Assembly: GCA_010093605.1 (NCBI GenBank) | Contig: MU004184.1 | Span: 1,569,897-1,633,896, forward strand | Direction: 5' to 3' | Origin: Lophium mytilinum | Lineage: Eukaryota; Ascomycota; Dothideomycetes; Mytilinidiales; Mytilinidiaceae | DNA length: 64,000 bases | Translations under genes and position numbers: made by a program | Part shown: one piece after another, positions 35,113 through 46,893 of the stretch | Layout of the letters: the number at the start of each line of letters is the position of its first letter | How positions within the stretch are numbered: the first letter of the stretch is position 1 | Notes under the pieces: generated by a model | Seen by the model: the letters and a program-made list of their open reading frames with translations, nothing else | What the model was told of the DNA's origin: nothing | Database searches by the model: none

Positions 35113-37216
35113 AGCTGGCGGCGGTGCTTTGGATTCGTGCGCGCCGACGATAGGTAATGGCCGAGGGAGCAAGGGTGTAATGATAATAGGCGTTAGGGTG
35201 CAGTATTGGGGGAAAGGACTACATAATTGTACTTTGTGTTTACTATGACCAAGGGAGAACGGGAGGCGCGGTGATCACGAACAGACTTATCAGAGATCAA
35301 ATGGAAGACGAATTCTACTTCTGTTACGGGACAGGAAGTGAGTTTTAGCCCCTATTTTACTCGATTCCTACACACTCTACCTACCCCCTTTGCAAGTCAC
35401 GTGATAAGTGACGTCTTAACACAGGAGTGATTAGACCAACCCTATGTTAGTGAAAACAAACTAATTTAGTTCGTCCGCTGTAACCTGCGACAGGCAGCAA
35501 GGACAAGAGTAGGGTCGCACCCTAATTTTAGAAGAGACTTCAATCCAATAGCGTATGTACGACCTAAGCATCCAAGGATTTCCACAGGCGAGACCAATTC
35601 ACAAATGGGTACGATGTCGGCCTGTTTGCAATATAGAGACATGCTGGAACTGGAATAGGTTATTTGTAGAGCTCTCTTACCTGGCACCTGGGCTGGACAT
35701 CAGCATTCCACGGACCGGATCGTGGAGACGATGGAAAGGAATGTGGTGGCTGACAAGCGTGCATGCAGGAAGCAAGCGCCTCTCCCGGGATCACGAGATG
35801 ATCCATGGTTGGCTCGCGCACACTCCAACGAAGCGGCCTTGTTGGAGACCCATGAACCTTGGAACTGGCAGTGAAGCGTCGGAGGGCTGGCCGGAAGGCG
35901 GAGAGGAAATAGGTCGCTGAAACGCCGCAAATCTGGGGAAGCAATTGGCCAGCGGGCGGTTTGACGCAGATGCAGCCGAAACTGCAGCCCGCTTCCAGGG
36001 CGTTTGTGCGACGCATGAGGTGGTGCGCGTGGGCTGCGTTCGAACGCAGGGCGGCTGGAGAGTGTCGCACGACCGAGTTTTGCGGGACGCGTAAGGCCAA
36101 GCTGCGAGCGTCTTTGAAGCTTCTTGGTTGTAAGGGGTTCGTGGGTAGTGGGAGAAGTTACATGGCTAGCGGGGGGCTTTTGGTGTGCCAACGCTTCACC
36201 GACTCCAGCCTGACAGGTGCGATGGGCCGCAAGGTGTTTGATCTAGGCCGGTGGTCTTCTGGATGGACGCACACCCGGGCATGCTCGATGACGCCGGGCT
36301 GGTCCCTTGGCCGCCCCGAAGCGGGATTGTGAAGTGCATCGATGCGGTGCTAGCTTCGCGCGGGAGATGGTGATAAGGAATCGTGAAGAGCATGAGCGAG
36401 GGCATATACACCGCTGCTGAGTCCGGGAAACAGTCGCTGTCAGCACTGCAACACGTTCGGCTCTCCAGGCGCGCGACAACGCACCCGAAGCAGTGCTGAG
36501 TGCTGTACATAAGCCGGTGGGCTGTCAAATAAACATACGAGCGGTGTTTTGCGCCCCGGTCGCCGCGCAATCTGAATTGATCTGTAGCGCCGCGTGGCCA
36601 ATCGCACCGTCGCTCTGCTCTATCCTCTTTGTGCTGGCTCGCACACGACGGGTTAGCGCGTCGCTGAGCAGGGAAGTTGCGAGCTGTCCGTGGCTTCCGG
36701 CCGAGATCCCAGAAAGAGAGTCCAGAGAACAATCGCGGGTGCAACCACCACCGAGCTGCTGCTGCCATTCACCCTCCAACTCCTTCACCTCAGCCCTGAC
36801 ACTCTCCTACAAGCCCTCGCTCGCTGGCCATGTTGGAATCGACCGCGACATCTCGTCCCTAAAGCTCCGAGAGCTGCGACCGCCTGGACCCTTCCCCTGC
36901 CTCCTCCGCGACTACGAATCATCGATATCGTCACCACAACCTTCACTCAATTGCACCACGAAACCCTCACTTCCAATCCGCAGAGCTTTGCGAGAGCATC
37001 TCGCCGTTCGTTACCCGTGCTGGGACCCGTGACAGATCCGGCTGCACTGGTCGCGTAATAGCTACTTCGTTGGCAGTCTTGGCACATAAATTCGGAGGCT
37101 GGAAGACTACTATCACGATACCGCAAACAGACGCCTCACCACTCCCCGGCCCCCCCGGGCCCCGTACATAAATCCCCTTGCCCGAAACCCTGGTTGGGGG
37201 TCACAACATAATCCTA
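35113..37216. other. Intergenic region, 2.1 kb
   Basis: Between the GH76 and Flc-like genes, both on the plus strand. The right-hand part (36760-37200) is pyrimidine-rich and probably the Flc promoter and leader. Several frames up to ~190 aa on both strands overlap each other and show no domain or composition typical of the neighbours' genes. Confidence 0.5.
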
Positions 37217-40185
37217 ATGGCATTCTCGGTATCCTCGCGGGCGGCGTTCTTGCTTCTAGTCGCGCTTCTTTCTTTGTTCCAGATCTCGCTTGCTGCCGAC
37301 TCCCAATATGTTCAGGCCGTGAATGCAAATGGCGACACCATATACCTCAAGGACTCTCGCAAACCGGCACTCTATACTGGGAACTTTGGGGACTGCTTGG
37401 GGAGCAGCAATATCAATGTCACCCGCTTCGATGCTGCTTACTACAAGGACAACATGACGGTGTTGTTCCATCTGGAAGGGAACACGGCCCTCAAGAATGA
37501 ATCTGTCATGTGTACGAAGATCACTTCCCAGACTACAGAATCACAGGCTAATTGCATACAGTGTACATTGGTGTGTTCGCATATGGAGAGTCTCGATTTG
37601 ATCTTACCTTCAACCCCTGCAACGCCAACATCGAGAGGTACGTGTTTTGACACTCCCACTTCATATTTGTACTAAATAATATATTTGCAGTCTGTGCCCC
37701 ATGGAAGCTGGCACCACTATCGAAGCAGGCGGCATTATTCCGATCGCTCAGAGTGATGTGGCTAACATTCCAGGTAAGCCTTTCGCCCTGTGGCTCTGTA
37801 ACCGTCTAACATCCTCCAGCTATCGCACTCACCATCCCAGACTTCGAAGGAGAGGCTATCCTACGCGTCTTCGCCAACTCTACTCAAACCGAGATTGGCT
37901 GCTTCTCCGCTGTCGTCACGAATGGAGCTACTTTCTCCCAGCCTGAATCCGTCGGCTCAGTTCTCGGGATATTCACGGTCATTGCAGTCATCTCGTCATT
38001 TGCGACGGCCGCCTATGGAGACAATGTCCCCGTGATGCGGAAGCACTACGCTCACTCCATGTCCGTGCTGGTCGTTTTCGCCGTCTTCCATCACATCTAC
38101 TTCACCGGAGCCCTATCTATGAACTGGCCAAGCGTCCTGGTCGCCTTTTGGAGCAACTATGCCTGGGCCGGAGGCATGATCTACACCGAGACAATGCAGA
38201 ATTCCATCAATCACTTCATCGGATCCAACCGTGGCAATACCAGCCACGTCGGAGCTGCGGGGAGTGGTGTGCTAAATCCGGATCTAGGAGGTGGATATGA
38301 CATCCACCAGATCTATAAACGCATGACTCCTACTCACAAAGGGGCTTTGAACATACCTGGTCTCATGCGGCGGAGCAAATTCAATCTTGTCGCTCGGCAC
38401 CTAGAAGAGTCGATATCAAAAAGGGAGCTGGCCAATAGTTCCGATGGATTCAACTATTACGGCAACCCTGTCCTTCCTGGCTTACCTCTTCCTGGAAACT
38501 TTTCTGGATTCGCTGGAACTCTTGGAGAAGAGAGCATCCCCGCATCGAATGCCTTTATGACCGGGTTCCTCTGGTTTCTCATCCTCATTGCCATCGTTGC
38601 TGCTTCTGTGGCCGGTTTCAAGTGGATACTGGAAGGACTGAGCCTTATCAAATTGCTCAAGAAAGAACGCCTATCATTCTTCAGAGCACACTGGTTAGGC
38701 TACACGGCCTTCGCTGTTCTCAGGACCCTGTTCATCGGATTTTTCATGATGATCTTCTTGACCCTCTTCCAGTTCACGTATATGGGATCCGGTGGTGTCA
38801 TTGGCGTCGCAGCTATCGTGTTCATCATCATGTTCGTGGGCATGTTCGGCGTTGCTGGATATGCCTGCTTCTACCGGATCAAGTTTGGCAAATTTCAATC
38901 CACGCCAGACCGCATCAACATGGAGAGGAGTAAAGTGTTGAAAGTCATCCCGTGGTATCGATTTACCAGGGCTAGTGAGCATCTCAACGACGAGGAAAAG
39001 GTCTATGCTGGATCAATTCCTTGGTACAAAGTATCACCTTTATCCGGAGAGGTTACTGACTCAATCCACGATGATGAGAATTATACCAAGAAGTTTGGAT
39101 GGCTTGCCTCTCGCTTCCGCCGCACTCGTTGGTGGTTCTTTGCCGTCTGGCTAGTATACGAGTTCGTCCGAGCCTGTTTCTACGCTGGAGCCTCTGGACA
39201 CCCGATGACTCAAGTCTTTGGTCTTCTTGTAGTCGAATTCCTCGCCTTTGTTGCAATCATCCTCCTGCGACCTTTCGAAGGACAACGCTTGAACGCAATC
39301 GTGGTTTATGCTTTGGGCTTCAGCAAAGTCGCCACGGTTGCGCTTTCTGCGGCTTTTGACATCCGCTTCAACCTCGCCCGCATTCCCACAACTGCCATCG
39401 GTATTGTCATCATTGTCATCCAAGGGATTCTCACAATTATCTTGTTAGTCGCCATTGTAGTTGGTGCAATTTCTAGTTATTTCTCGGTCATGCGGAACCA
39501 CGAAGAAATCAAGCCGAAGAAGTGGATACCTCTGAGAGAGAGATACTTCAAGCACCTCGACCAGACAGTAAAGGACGTTCCACCACCTCCACGACCGCCG
39601 ACGCCGGTTCCGGAAGAACCCAAGGGCCCCTACTTCAGTGTCAATTCCATCAAGAGGGTAGCAAAGATTGAAGATGAAGATAAAGATTTTTTGGCTGAAA
39701 TAGGCGGGGACCCGAACGAGTCACATATCTCGCTGGCTACTATGGGCAAGATAGAAGAAGGCACCGAGGTCCCACCACCTACTCGAGCCAGCCGGGCGGC
39801 CAGTGTTCGAAGCCATGCGTCGTTCACAAGTCTCCCCTACGGAGCGCGTGTTCATCGCGCTAGCTGGAGCTCTCGCGACTTCAACGAATGGAACAACGAG
39901 CGAAGACGTACTGCCAACTCGACTGCTCCGCTTGTGCCCGAAGGCGAGTCTCGTCGCGCTAGTGGGAACATCGGGTCGAACGCGCGCTTTGCCAATAGCC
40001 GCGAAAGCATCACACGAGGCAGTCCTCTTGCGACCCCGGAAGACAACGATATCATTAGTCCGATGAGTAGGCCCAAGAGCCGGGCGCCGACTTCGACACC
40101 CGCGTCGCCGTATCGTCCACCGCTCAAGACGCTGGTTAGCGAGAACGAGGTTCCATCCTTGCCGTCGCAAACTCATTCACAATGA
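37217..40185 (+). CDS. Flc/TRP-like membrane protein with ML-like lipid-binding domain
   Basis: Five-exon-style structure with four exons: 37217-37511, 37562-37637, 37691-37773 and 37820-40185, giving 939 aa. Signal peptide (RAAFLLLVALLSLFQISLA), then a luminal ML-like domain with paired Cys (CLGSSN, FNPCNANIE-SLCPMEAG), then a TRP-like bundle of eight or more hydrophobic spans (VLGIFTVIAVISSFATAAY to IVIIVIQGILTIILLVAIVVG). A long Ser/Pro-rich cytosolic tail follows. This is the layout of yeast Flc1-3 and fission-yeast Pkd2, linked to FAD uptake into the ER, calcium and cell-wall homeostasis. A dibasic loop between the first spans is larger than in yeast. Function assigned by family only. 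Confidence 0.93.
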
Positions 40186-41585
40186 GCGGTTGTGGCAGCG
40201 GGACCATTATGACGCAATTACGAAGCTACGACAGGGTCACAAAAGCTGAAGTTCGCGGATCGGACGCACAGAGAGAGTAGTATCATTACACCTTCGCATG
40301 GATTGTTTGGGTAACACGGACTTTGGAGTTTTGCGGAGTTGAATTCAGCTGCTTTTGGCCAACAGCATCAGATCGATTCCATTAAGGAGGCTTTGCTGTA
40401 CAGTGGAGGATAAGTTGGATGGACATTCTCATACTCTCATGGGATCACTCGTTCCCTTTTCTCATGCATTAGACGCATATGGCCCTATCAGGGGTATCGA
40501 TTGGCGTTTGGGTTGGAAGCATTTCAACAATTTCGGGGGATGAAGCAGCATCGGGAATGGGATATCTTTAGGTTGATATAGGATGTAATGGTGGATAGCA
40601 GATTGGATCGGGATTGAGGCAGGTGCCGCGAGGCTGGACATAGGAATGAAACATCAAATTACCGACCACCAACAAAGAATGAAGCGATGAATTGCATTGA
40701 TTATGGTTATGCATGGTGACAGCCGGTTTCATCGAGAGCGGTCTCACATTCGCAATGCAGTATCAGAATCCGATGGCTGGGGATAATGCGAATTCGAAAA
40801 CCTGATCACGGCCCAGCCACGACTCGTGTCACGCAGCCTTGGCCGCCCAGCCCCCCGTGCGCCGTAGAAAAACTCCGGGGAAGGGAATGAGTGCCACACC
40901 GACGTCATCCGCAACCCTCCCCCAATCTCCCGCAAACCAAGAACAACGGTTGCGAGGTGTGGCAGCCTGTACAGCCAGACTCCGAGAACGGCGGTTCGTG
41001 TCCGTATCTTCTGCAGTCAGCCCACCATTCACAGCATTTCGGCGCTCCTTCCGGCAATGCGTTCCATGGGCTCCAAGGTTCCAGGTTCGATCTCACGATG
41101 CTCCAGCCACAGTCTTCGCTGGCAGAGGCAGCGATCGGCGAGGACATGTGGCGCATGACGGCGGCGCGCAGGATGATGCCGGTACGACCAACGCCCATTT
41201 TGCCGGATGCGGAGGTAGTGCGGCGATCGCTGCCGCTCTGGGCACACGCGAGGTGAGGTTAGTGACGTTGGGGGTGTCAGCAGGTTTTTGTTTAGGCGAA
41301 CCAAGAGCTCGGAGCCGTGGAGTAATTGTTTCTTGGTGAAGATCGGGTGATAAGGCAGGAGGGGCTGGGCAGAGGTGAGGGAGGACCGATGACGTTGGGG
41401 CGAGTGCGAGGTGGCGCGCGGGTTTGTTTATAAAGAATGCGTGGGCCGGTGGACCTGCCACATACACAGCACAAACTTTTCTGAGAACCAGCTTCAACAA
41501 AGAACCACCACAGTTTTTTGGCTCCCCCGCATACAACTACTACAACTACTCTTCCCACATCAATCACCGATACACTACCGCAAAA
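40186..41585. other. Intergenic region, 1.4 kb
   Basis: The Flc-like gene's 3' flank and the promoter of the 70-aa gene. Overlapping frames on both strands at 40829-41567 are GC-rich chance frames. Confidence 0.5.
41427..41436 (+). promoter_or_regulatory. TATA box of 70-aa hydrophobic protein gene
   Basis: TTTATAAAGA, about 155 bp before the ATG at 41586, followed by an A/C-rich leader (CAACAAAGAACCACCACAG) common in well-expressed fungal genes. Confidence 0.5.
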
Positions 41586-41861
41586 ATGGGTGCCGTCGTA
41601 TCTTGCGTACGTTTCCCTCTCTTTGACTGCAGCTATTCACTTTGAGGCAAGGCTAACAAAGAAATACAGATTGAATCCATCTTCCGCACAATCGGCAATG
41701 TCTTAATGACAATCGTGCACGCCATCGGTGCCGTCATCATGGCCATCGTCAACGGCATCGTTGCTCTCTTCGACATCATCATCTCGTGCCTGACCTGCGG
41801 CAAGGCGGGCGGCAGGAGAAACAGGATGAAGACGGGCGGTCATCACACCAGTAGGGTCTAG
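41586..41861 (+). CDS. 70-aa hydrophobic fungal protein (MGAVVSCIES type)
   Basis: Exons 41586-41606 (seven codons, MGAVVSC) and 41670-41861 give 70 aa; too small and split to appear in a simple open-frame scan. The first intron has donor GTACGT and branch GCTAAC before AATACAG. A central hydrophobic stretch (IGNVLMTIVHAIGAVIMAIVNGIVALFDIIISCLTC) is followed by a basic Gly/Arg tail ending TSRV. MG followed by Cys7 could suit N-terminal lipidation, though not a full myristoylation site. I recall near-identical short proteins as uncharacterised in many Pezizomycotina; that is memory, not a search. A TATA box lies upstream. Confidence 0.75.
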
Positions 41862-43430
41862 TCCGAGCTAGACAGAACTGGTGCGCGGGTGCTTTGAGTT
41901 GGCAGTGTTGTTGACGAAGAGCCCAAGAGCATACCGTCATCGCCATTTGAGAACCCCGACGCTGCTGGCATCTCCGAGAACGAAACGACTACACGGTCCG
42001 ATCATGCATCCTTACGCTGGCGACAACTACTACGATGATGGCTACGACTTTCGACTTCCAATCGACAATCGATAACCTGCTGCTCGCTGCACCCCTTTCG
42101 ATTGACTCTCTATACCCTTTTCTTTTTTTGGCTTCTCTGCCAATTGCATTCTCCGACGGGCTTGACGGTTTTGGACGGGTGGCTTATCAGCATGGACGGG
42201 ATTGTCACGGACGAAGCGATAGATACCCGATACCCCTCTCTTAATCAATTCATGATATTCACGGATAGCATTACCTTAACTTCCTGATTTCAATTTGATA
42301 TGCTGATCATGATGATAAATGTCACGATCTTGTGAGAAGGTCCCCAGAACCTCTAGCCTCCGGCTCCGCCTTCCACCTCTTCCCCGATGAGTTTCTTGTT
42401 TCAGCTTCATCGTTGTTTCCTTCGTCATTGTGCAATGGAACTATCATCTTACCGCATAGCTGTTATTGCGAAACATTTTCAAGCCAAGGTAAATCATTTG
42501 CAAGTAGTCAAATCAAACTCTAACCTCGCAGCACCTCCCATCCAGACTCTTTGTTACAAACCCCCGCTTTCCTGATTAGGCCAACGAGTAGAAGGACCTT
42601 CGTCCCCACCCCTTCCCAACATCCATCATTATCAGAATTACGCGGTTAGATCCGATGCTTTTACTCACACTGCCTTACGGAAGCCCCCCCCACCTTAGGT
42701 CACCTCCGCGCGTCCGAACACCCGGCGCAGTCACAGTCACCCAACGCCTACAATTTCGAAGTACACGCGTTTAGATTCGCTACTTGTACTCACATAAGTA
42801 ACCAGAAAGGTAACCCCACATCATATCCTAGACATCAGTCCACCACCACCCACGGAGGCTCACGGCCACGCAAACGTCTGCCAATCCGGCTTTCACGCGG
42901 TTCGATCCGATACTTCTCCTACCGTCGTCCTTGCCCGTCCCCGGGCTCAGTGGCGGCACCTATACTAGACTTGCTTGGGTGGGTATAGAGCTGCGACGGT
43001 AGCGGGGTCTGTTCAGGCTGCGGTTGCAGCTGCGGAGGGGACGGCTGGCGCGATCGCTGCGATCAGGGAGAAGTAACTGCGCGCGGGTGCCTGATGGCGA
43101 GGGCTGTAGCGGTGTGTTTTTTGATCGGACAATCGTCGTTGATAGAAGGCATTTGCGGACACCTCATCACGGAGGGATGGTTCAATGCTCTGACGGCAAT
43201 GAAGTGCGCTATTGTAGCATCCCAGAGTCTGTCCAAACTAGAGCCCGATTACCACTCTTGTGAGGGCGCTTTAGATGACAAGCACGCTTGAAAAGATAAT
43301 TGTCCCAGTACAGTAAGTTACGACTGAAGGAGAAAGGTATGAGATCTTGGTTGTGATTCAAAATAATATATTACTATATATGTACCGGCACAGCAAATTG
43401 AATTTCCATTATGCTCCTGGTACTCTCTCC
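41862..43430. other. Intergenic region, 1.6 kb
   Basis: Between the 3' ends of the 70-aa gene and the DNA glycosylase. Three degenerate copies of ACGCG(G/T)TT(A/C)GATxCGxTxCTT at about 42640, 42764 and 42895 are the only structure noted. No gene recognised. Confidence 0.5.
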
Positions 43431-44981
43431 CTAACCTTCAAATTCGCTCCCCTCGCCATCACTGCCTAGATCACTCAAGCCACTGCTCTCCTCATCGCTG
43501 TCCATGGCCTTCTTGCCTTTCCTTTTAGGCGTACGAGACGCCTTCTTTCCCATGACTGGGCTGCCAGCACCCTCTTTGCGACCACCAGATCTAGTAACCA
43601 AGTGATCGATGACGCATCCTTCTTCCCAACCAACACTGCTCTCACCCGTTATTGCTCTGCATCTCGGACATGTTTTCCCGTGTTTGATGAACAGCTGGTG
43701 TAGCGGATATTTGAGATCATCTGGTATCTTGACCTCGAGATGCGCGTATGTCGAGTTCCTTGTCGGGCCAGCAAAGACACCTTTCTTTTTCTTGCTCTCA
43801 ACTTCGTCGCTCGCTGGGCCGAGACCAGAAGGGTCGCCTGGAGGTGGAACCCACCCTAGCCACTTGCATAGCCGGAAAACGTGCGTATCGACTGCAAAGC
43901 TCGGTCGCTGGAGGCAGAAGAGAAGGACACAAGAGGCCGTCTTGGGTCCGATGCCAGGGTATTTCGTCAGGGCGTTGAAAGCATCATCCGTGGAGAGCAG
44001 ATGCAGATGATCAAGGCTCAGTACGCTTTCTTCGGCACGTGCGACTTCCACATCCTTCTCCTCGCGAGGCTCCTTCTCGACGCCAGCTGGGCCGGCCGAG
44101 GAATCAGTGAGAGAGGTTGCTCGTGCTTCATTCTCCTCCCAGACCATCTGCAATATCGCCTTTATGTCCTTGCTCTTAACATCTGCGAGGCCTCCGGACT
44201 TAATTGCTTCGAAGATTTCCTTCACGTCGGCACGTCGCACAGCATCCCAATCGACGCTTCCCTTGCCAACACCCTCTTGCAATATTCCGAATCGTGAGAC
44301 TAGGCCAGCAAAAGCGCGGGATGAGTTTGTGCCAGACGTTGCTGCCGACAAGCGAGTGCGGATGAGGGCATCAAGCACAGAGGGGACTTCTCCACAACCG
44401 GATACGGTGAGCGAGGGTATTGGGATGGTGGCCGGCGCCTTGACTTTTCCATGTACTGAAGATAGGAGACGATTAACTTCGTGGCACTCTTCTGCCGTGG
44501 GGTGAGGCCAATTCGGGTATGGACTTTGACCAGGTACGAGTCCATAAGAGTTATTCTTCTTCTTAGGAGAGGTCGATGGAGTGGCTGTCGATATTGCTTT
44601 AGCCGAGAACGACTCAACATCTTCTTCAACTTCTGCATCGCCTTTCTGAGCCTTGGCTGACTTCCTCCGTTTCGCGGGAGGCGACTTGGGAGTGTATGGT
44701 GCTGCATCCGTCAGGGCTCCTCCAATGGCGCCTAGGTTATGAGGAAGCTCATTGATATCTTCTTCTTTCTTTACGGCAGTCCTCGTCCGTTTGCGAGTGC
44801 TTTTTTGTGTGATGGGATCGCTTTCCTTAGAGGTGCCGTTTCGAATTCCTCGTTTCTTGGGAGGTGCTGGAGTTGACGGAGGGCTTGACAGCTGCTGCGG
44901 TTCAAGCTTAATGTTGGCTGATCTAGGCGGAGAGCTGGCGGTTTCCGCGGCTTTAGAAGCTCGGGTAGCTCTAGGGGCCAT
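43431..44981 (-). CDS. HhH-GPD base-excision DNA glycosylase (endonuclease III-like)
   Basis: A single exon of 516 aa from ATG 44981 (MAPRATRASKAAETAS). The first ~170 residues are basic and disordered with nuclear-localisation-like clusters (PPAKRRKSAKAQKG, KKRGIRNGTSKE). The HhH-GPD domain includes LTKYPGIGPKTASCVLLFCLQ with the catalytic Lys, and FAVDTHVFRLCKWLGW with the catalytic Asp of the Nth/MutY superfamily. A charged insert (EKEPREEKDVEVARAEE) interrupts the domain. The C-terminal cysteines (TCPRC...GC) do not fit the C-x6-C-x2-C-x5-C iron-sulfur loop. The tail is acidic and Lys-rich. The substrate lesion cannot be read from sequence. Confidence 0.88.
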   Translation of the reverse strand: MAPRATRASKAAETASSPPRSANIKLEPQQLSSPPSTPAPPKKRGIRNGTSKESDPITQKSTRKRTRTAVKKEEDINELPHNLGAIGGALTDAAPYTPKSPPAKRRKSAKAQKGDAEVEEDVESFSAKAISTATPSTSPKKKNNSYGLVPGQSPYPNWPHPTAEECHEVNRLLSSVHGKVKAPATIPIPSLTVSGCGEVPSVLDALIRTRLSAATSGTNSSRAFAGLVSRFGILQEGVGKGSVDWDAVRRADVKEIFEAIKSGGLADVKSKDIKAILQMVWEENEARATSLTDSSAGPAGVEKEPREEKDVEVARAEESVLSLDHLHLLSTDDAFNALTKYPGIGPKTASCVLLFCLQRPSFAVDTHVFRLCKWLGWVPPPGDPSGLGPASDEVESKKKKGVFAGPTRNSTYAHLEVKIPDDLKYPLHQLFIKHGKTCPRCRAITGESSVGWEEGCVIDHLVTRSGGRKEGAGSPVMGKKASRTPKRKGKKAMDSDEESSGLSDLGSDGEGSEFEG

Positions 44982-45450
44982 CGTTCGGAACGAGAAAGTG
45001 TTTCTCTCGGGAAATAGAAGAGGCTTGCTAGCCCGTAGGCGATGAACTATCCGAGATAATATGATGTAGTGTATAGAGAAGAGAGGTAGCTTCAGATGGG
45101 TAGTGAGATGAACGGTGAAGGCGTTCACTTGCAAGAGAGATAAAGCTAAGTTAAATTGTGAAGCAAATAGAGTGAAGAAGAAGAAGGGGAGATACCACAC
45201 CTGATGACGTCTCGATTGGTGAAGGGAGATCGAGGAGCATGGACCCTTTTCGGGTACCTTGCAGATCCCTTACTATATGACGGTGGTGGAGACTAAGCGG
45301 GACTTATGTAAACCGACGACGCTAGCTACTGACACTTTAGTGACAGCTCCCGCATAACCCCGCTACCCCAACATTACCTCCGCCATCAACTCCGAAACAT
45401 CACCTTCAAGCTTCCTCTCTCCTCAAAACAATCTTTGTAAGATAGCAATT
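44982..45450. promoter_or_regulatory. Bidirectional promoter, DNA glycosylase and APT1
   Basis: A 469-bp gap between divergent starts. The glycosylase reading frame stays open upstream to 45200 but encodes a hydrophobic, Phe/Leu-rich stretch that looks like translated leader. No TATA box was noted. Confidence 0.45.
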
Positions 45451-46327
45451 ATGCCGCCCCCTAAAGCCTTGGTTGTCCCTGCCCTGAAGCGTCACACTGC
45501 AACCGTCATCGTGGCCCACGGTTTAGGTGATAGCGGTGCAGGATGGTAAACTTCACCCCCGAGCAAGCTGCACTAAACGTCTGTTAATATTTACATATAG
45601 GGTCTTCCTCGCAGAGAACTGGCGCCGACGCAACAAATTCGAAGAAGTCTCCTTCGTATTCCCATCTGCTCCCGCCATTCCTATCACAATCGTATGCCGC
45701 TGTAGCTTCACAATGCGCCTATCCTAACAGCTCGATCAGAACATGGGCATGAGCATGCCTGGATGGTACGACATCAAATCACTCTCGGATCTCGCCGGCC
45801 GCGAAGAAGACGAGGCCGGGATCGCAAAGTCTCGCGACTACTTTCACTCCCTAATTGCCGGCGAAATAGAGAAGGGCATTCCATCTAATCGGATCGTGCT
45901 CGGAGGATTCTCACAGGGTGGCGCCATGTCGCTGCTGTCCGGTATCACAGCGCCGCAGAAGCTTGGTGGAATATTTGGGCTGAGTTGCTACCTGCTGCTG
46001 TCGAAGAAACTCCAGGAGCTCTTGCCGGCGGACAATCCGAACAAGGAGACACCTATATTCATGGGACATGGTGACATTGATCCCGTGGTCGAATACAAGT
46101 GGGGACTACGGAGCGCGGACGAACTAAAGAAAGGGGGATGGAATGTGGATTTCAGGACCTACAAGTATGGATTTCGTATATTTATACTGAGAGCACAGAC
46201 GCTAACTCGAAGTAATAGGGGCCTCCAGCATTCGGCAGACCCCGAAGAGATCGACAACCTTGAAGCCTATCTCAACGGACAGATACCTCCGCTCGGCGAC
46301 GAGAAGAAGCCCGAGACCTCGCTCTGA
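45451..46327 (+). CDS. APT1: Acyl-protein thioesterase 1
   Basis: Four exons: 45451-45545, 45601-45691, 45740-46164 and 46219-46327, giving 239 aa, normal for the family. Alpha/beta hydrolase features: VIVAHGLGDSGAGW oxyanion region, nucleophile GGFSQGGAM (G-x-S-x-G), Asp in GHGDIDPVV, and His in KGLQHSADPEEI, which is created by the last exon join. For exon 3 two in-phase acceptors exist (45731 or 45740); the second gives PITINMGMSMPGWYD, matching the family. The enzyme removes palmitate from proteins in the cytosol, and its yeast orthologue acts on G-alpha and Ras-type substrates. Confidence 0.95.
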
Positions 46328-46893
46328 CTCTCCACTGGACATCACCTTCACGATTACAGATATGTCAACATAGTCATGTTGGGGTGTTTGATAGTATTCT
46401 GCATTGCAGCGTTCAGATTGGTACCTAGAAGGCGAGGGGGGAAGGTTATATGAGATATTCATAACGAACCTGATGGCCTACGACCAATACCACGACAGTG
46501 TGCCTTCAGACCCTATAGTTTGCTCAAAGGTTGAACTGCTGTGTAGTGGTCAACTGTAATACTCGGCTGCGGTTTCACTTAACGGAAGCATATAATTACT
46601 GAATGATGTCCAAAAAGCATAGAAATGGTCACATTTGTAGACAAGAGGTTGGACATGTAAATGAGGGGTTTTTGTTGTGTATGAGGTGTGTGTTTCTCAG
46701 CTCTACGTCGAATCATAAGGCGCGAAACTTGGTTCTGGCTGATTCTAATACCTAGCCAATGGTGAAAGGGGTGATCTGGGAAACGGAAAGGGGGAACTGC
46801 TGCTTGATGCTAGGTCATGCCACTATTCATGTAGCGCATATCATCATCGGCTTACAGACTTTGAGCAGCGTTAGCCTATTCCTCGAGAGCGTC
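46328..46893. other. Convergent intergenic region
   Basis: Between the 3' ends of APT1 and the first atypical kinase. Nothing recognised beyond flanking UTR sequence. Confidence 0.5.

Noticed and set aside
40829-41567. Overlapping frames on both strands, up to 166 aa
   Set aside because: They overlap each other, several lack an ATG start, none has a recognisable domain, and they lie in GC-rich promoter-like DNA.
42885-42925. GGTTCGATCCG resembling a tRNA B box
   Set aside because: No A box, acceptor stem or cloverleaf could be drawn around it.
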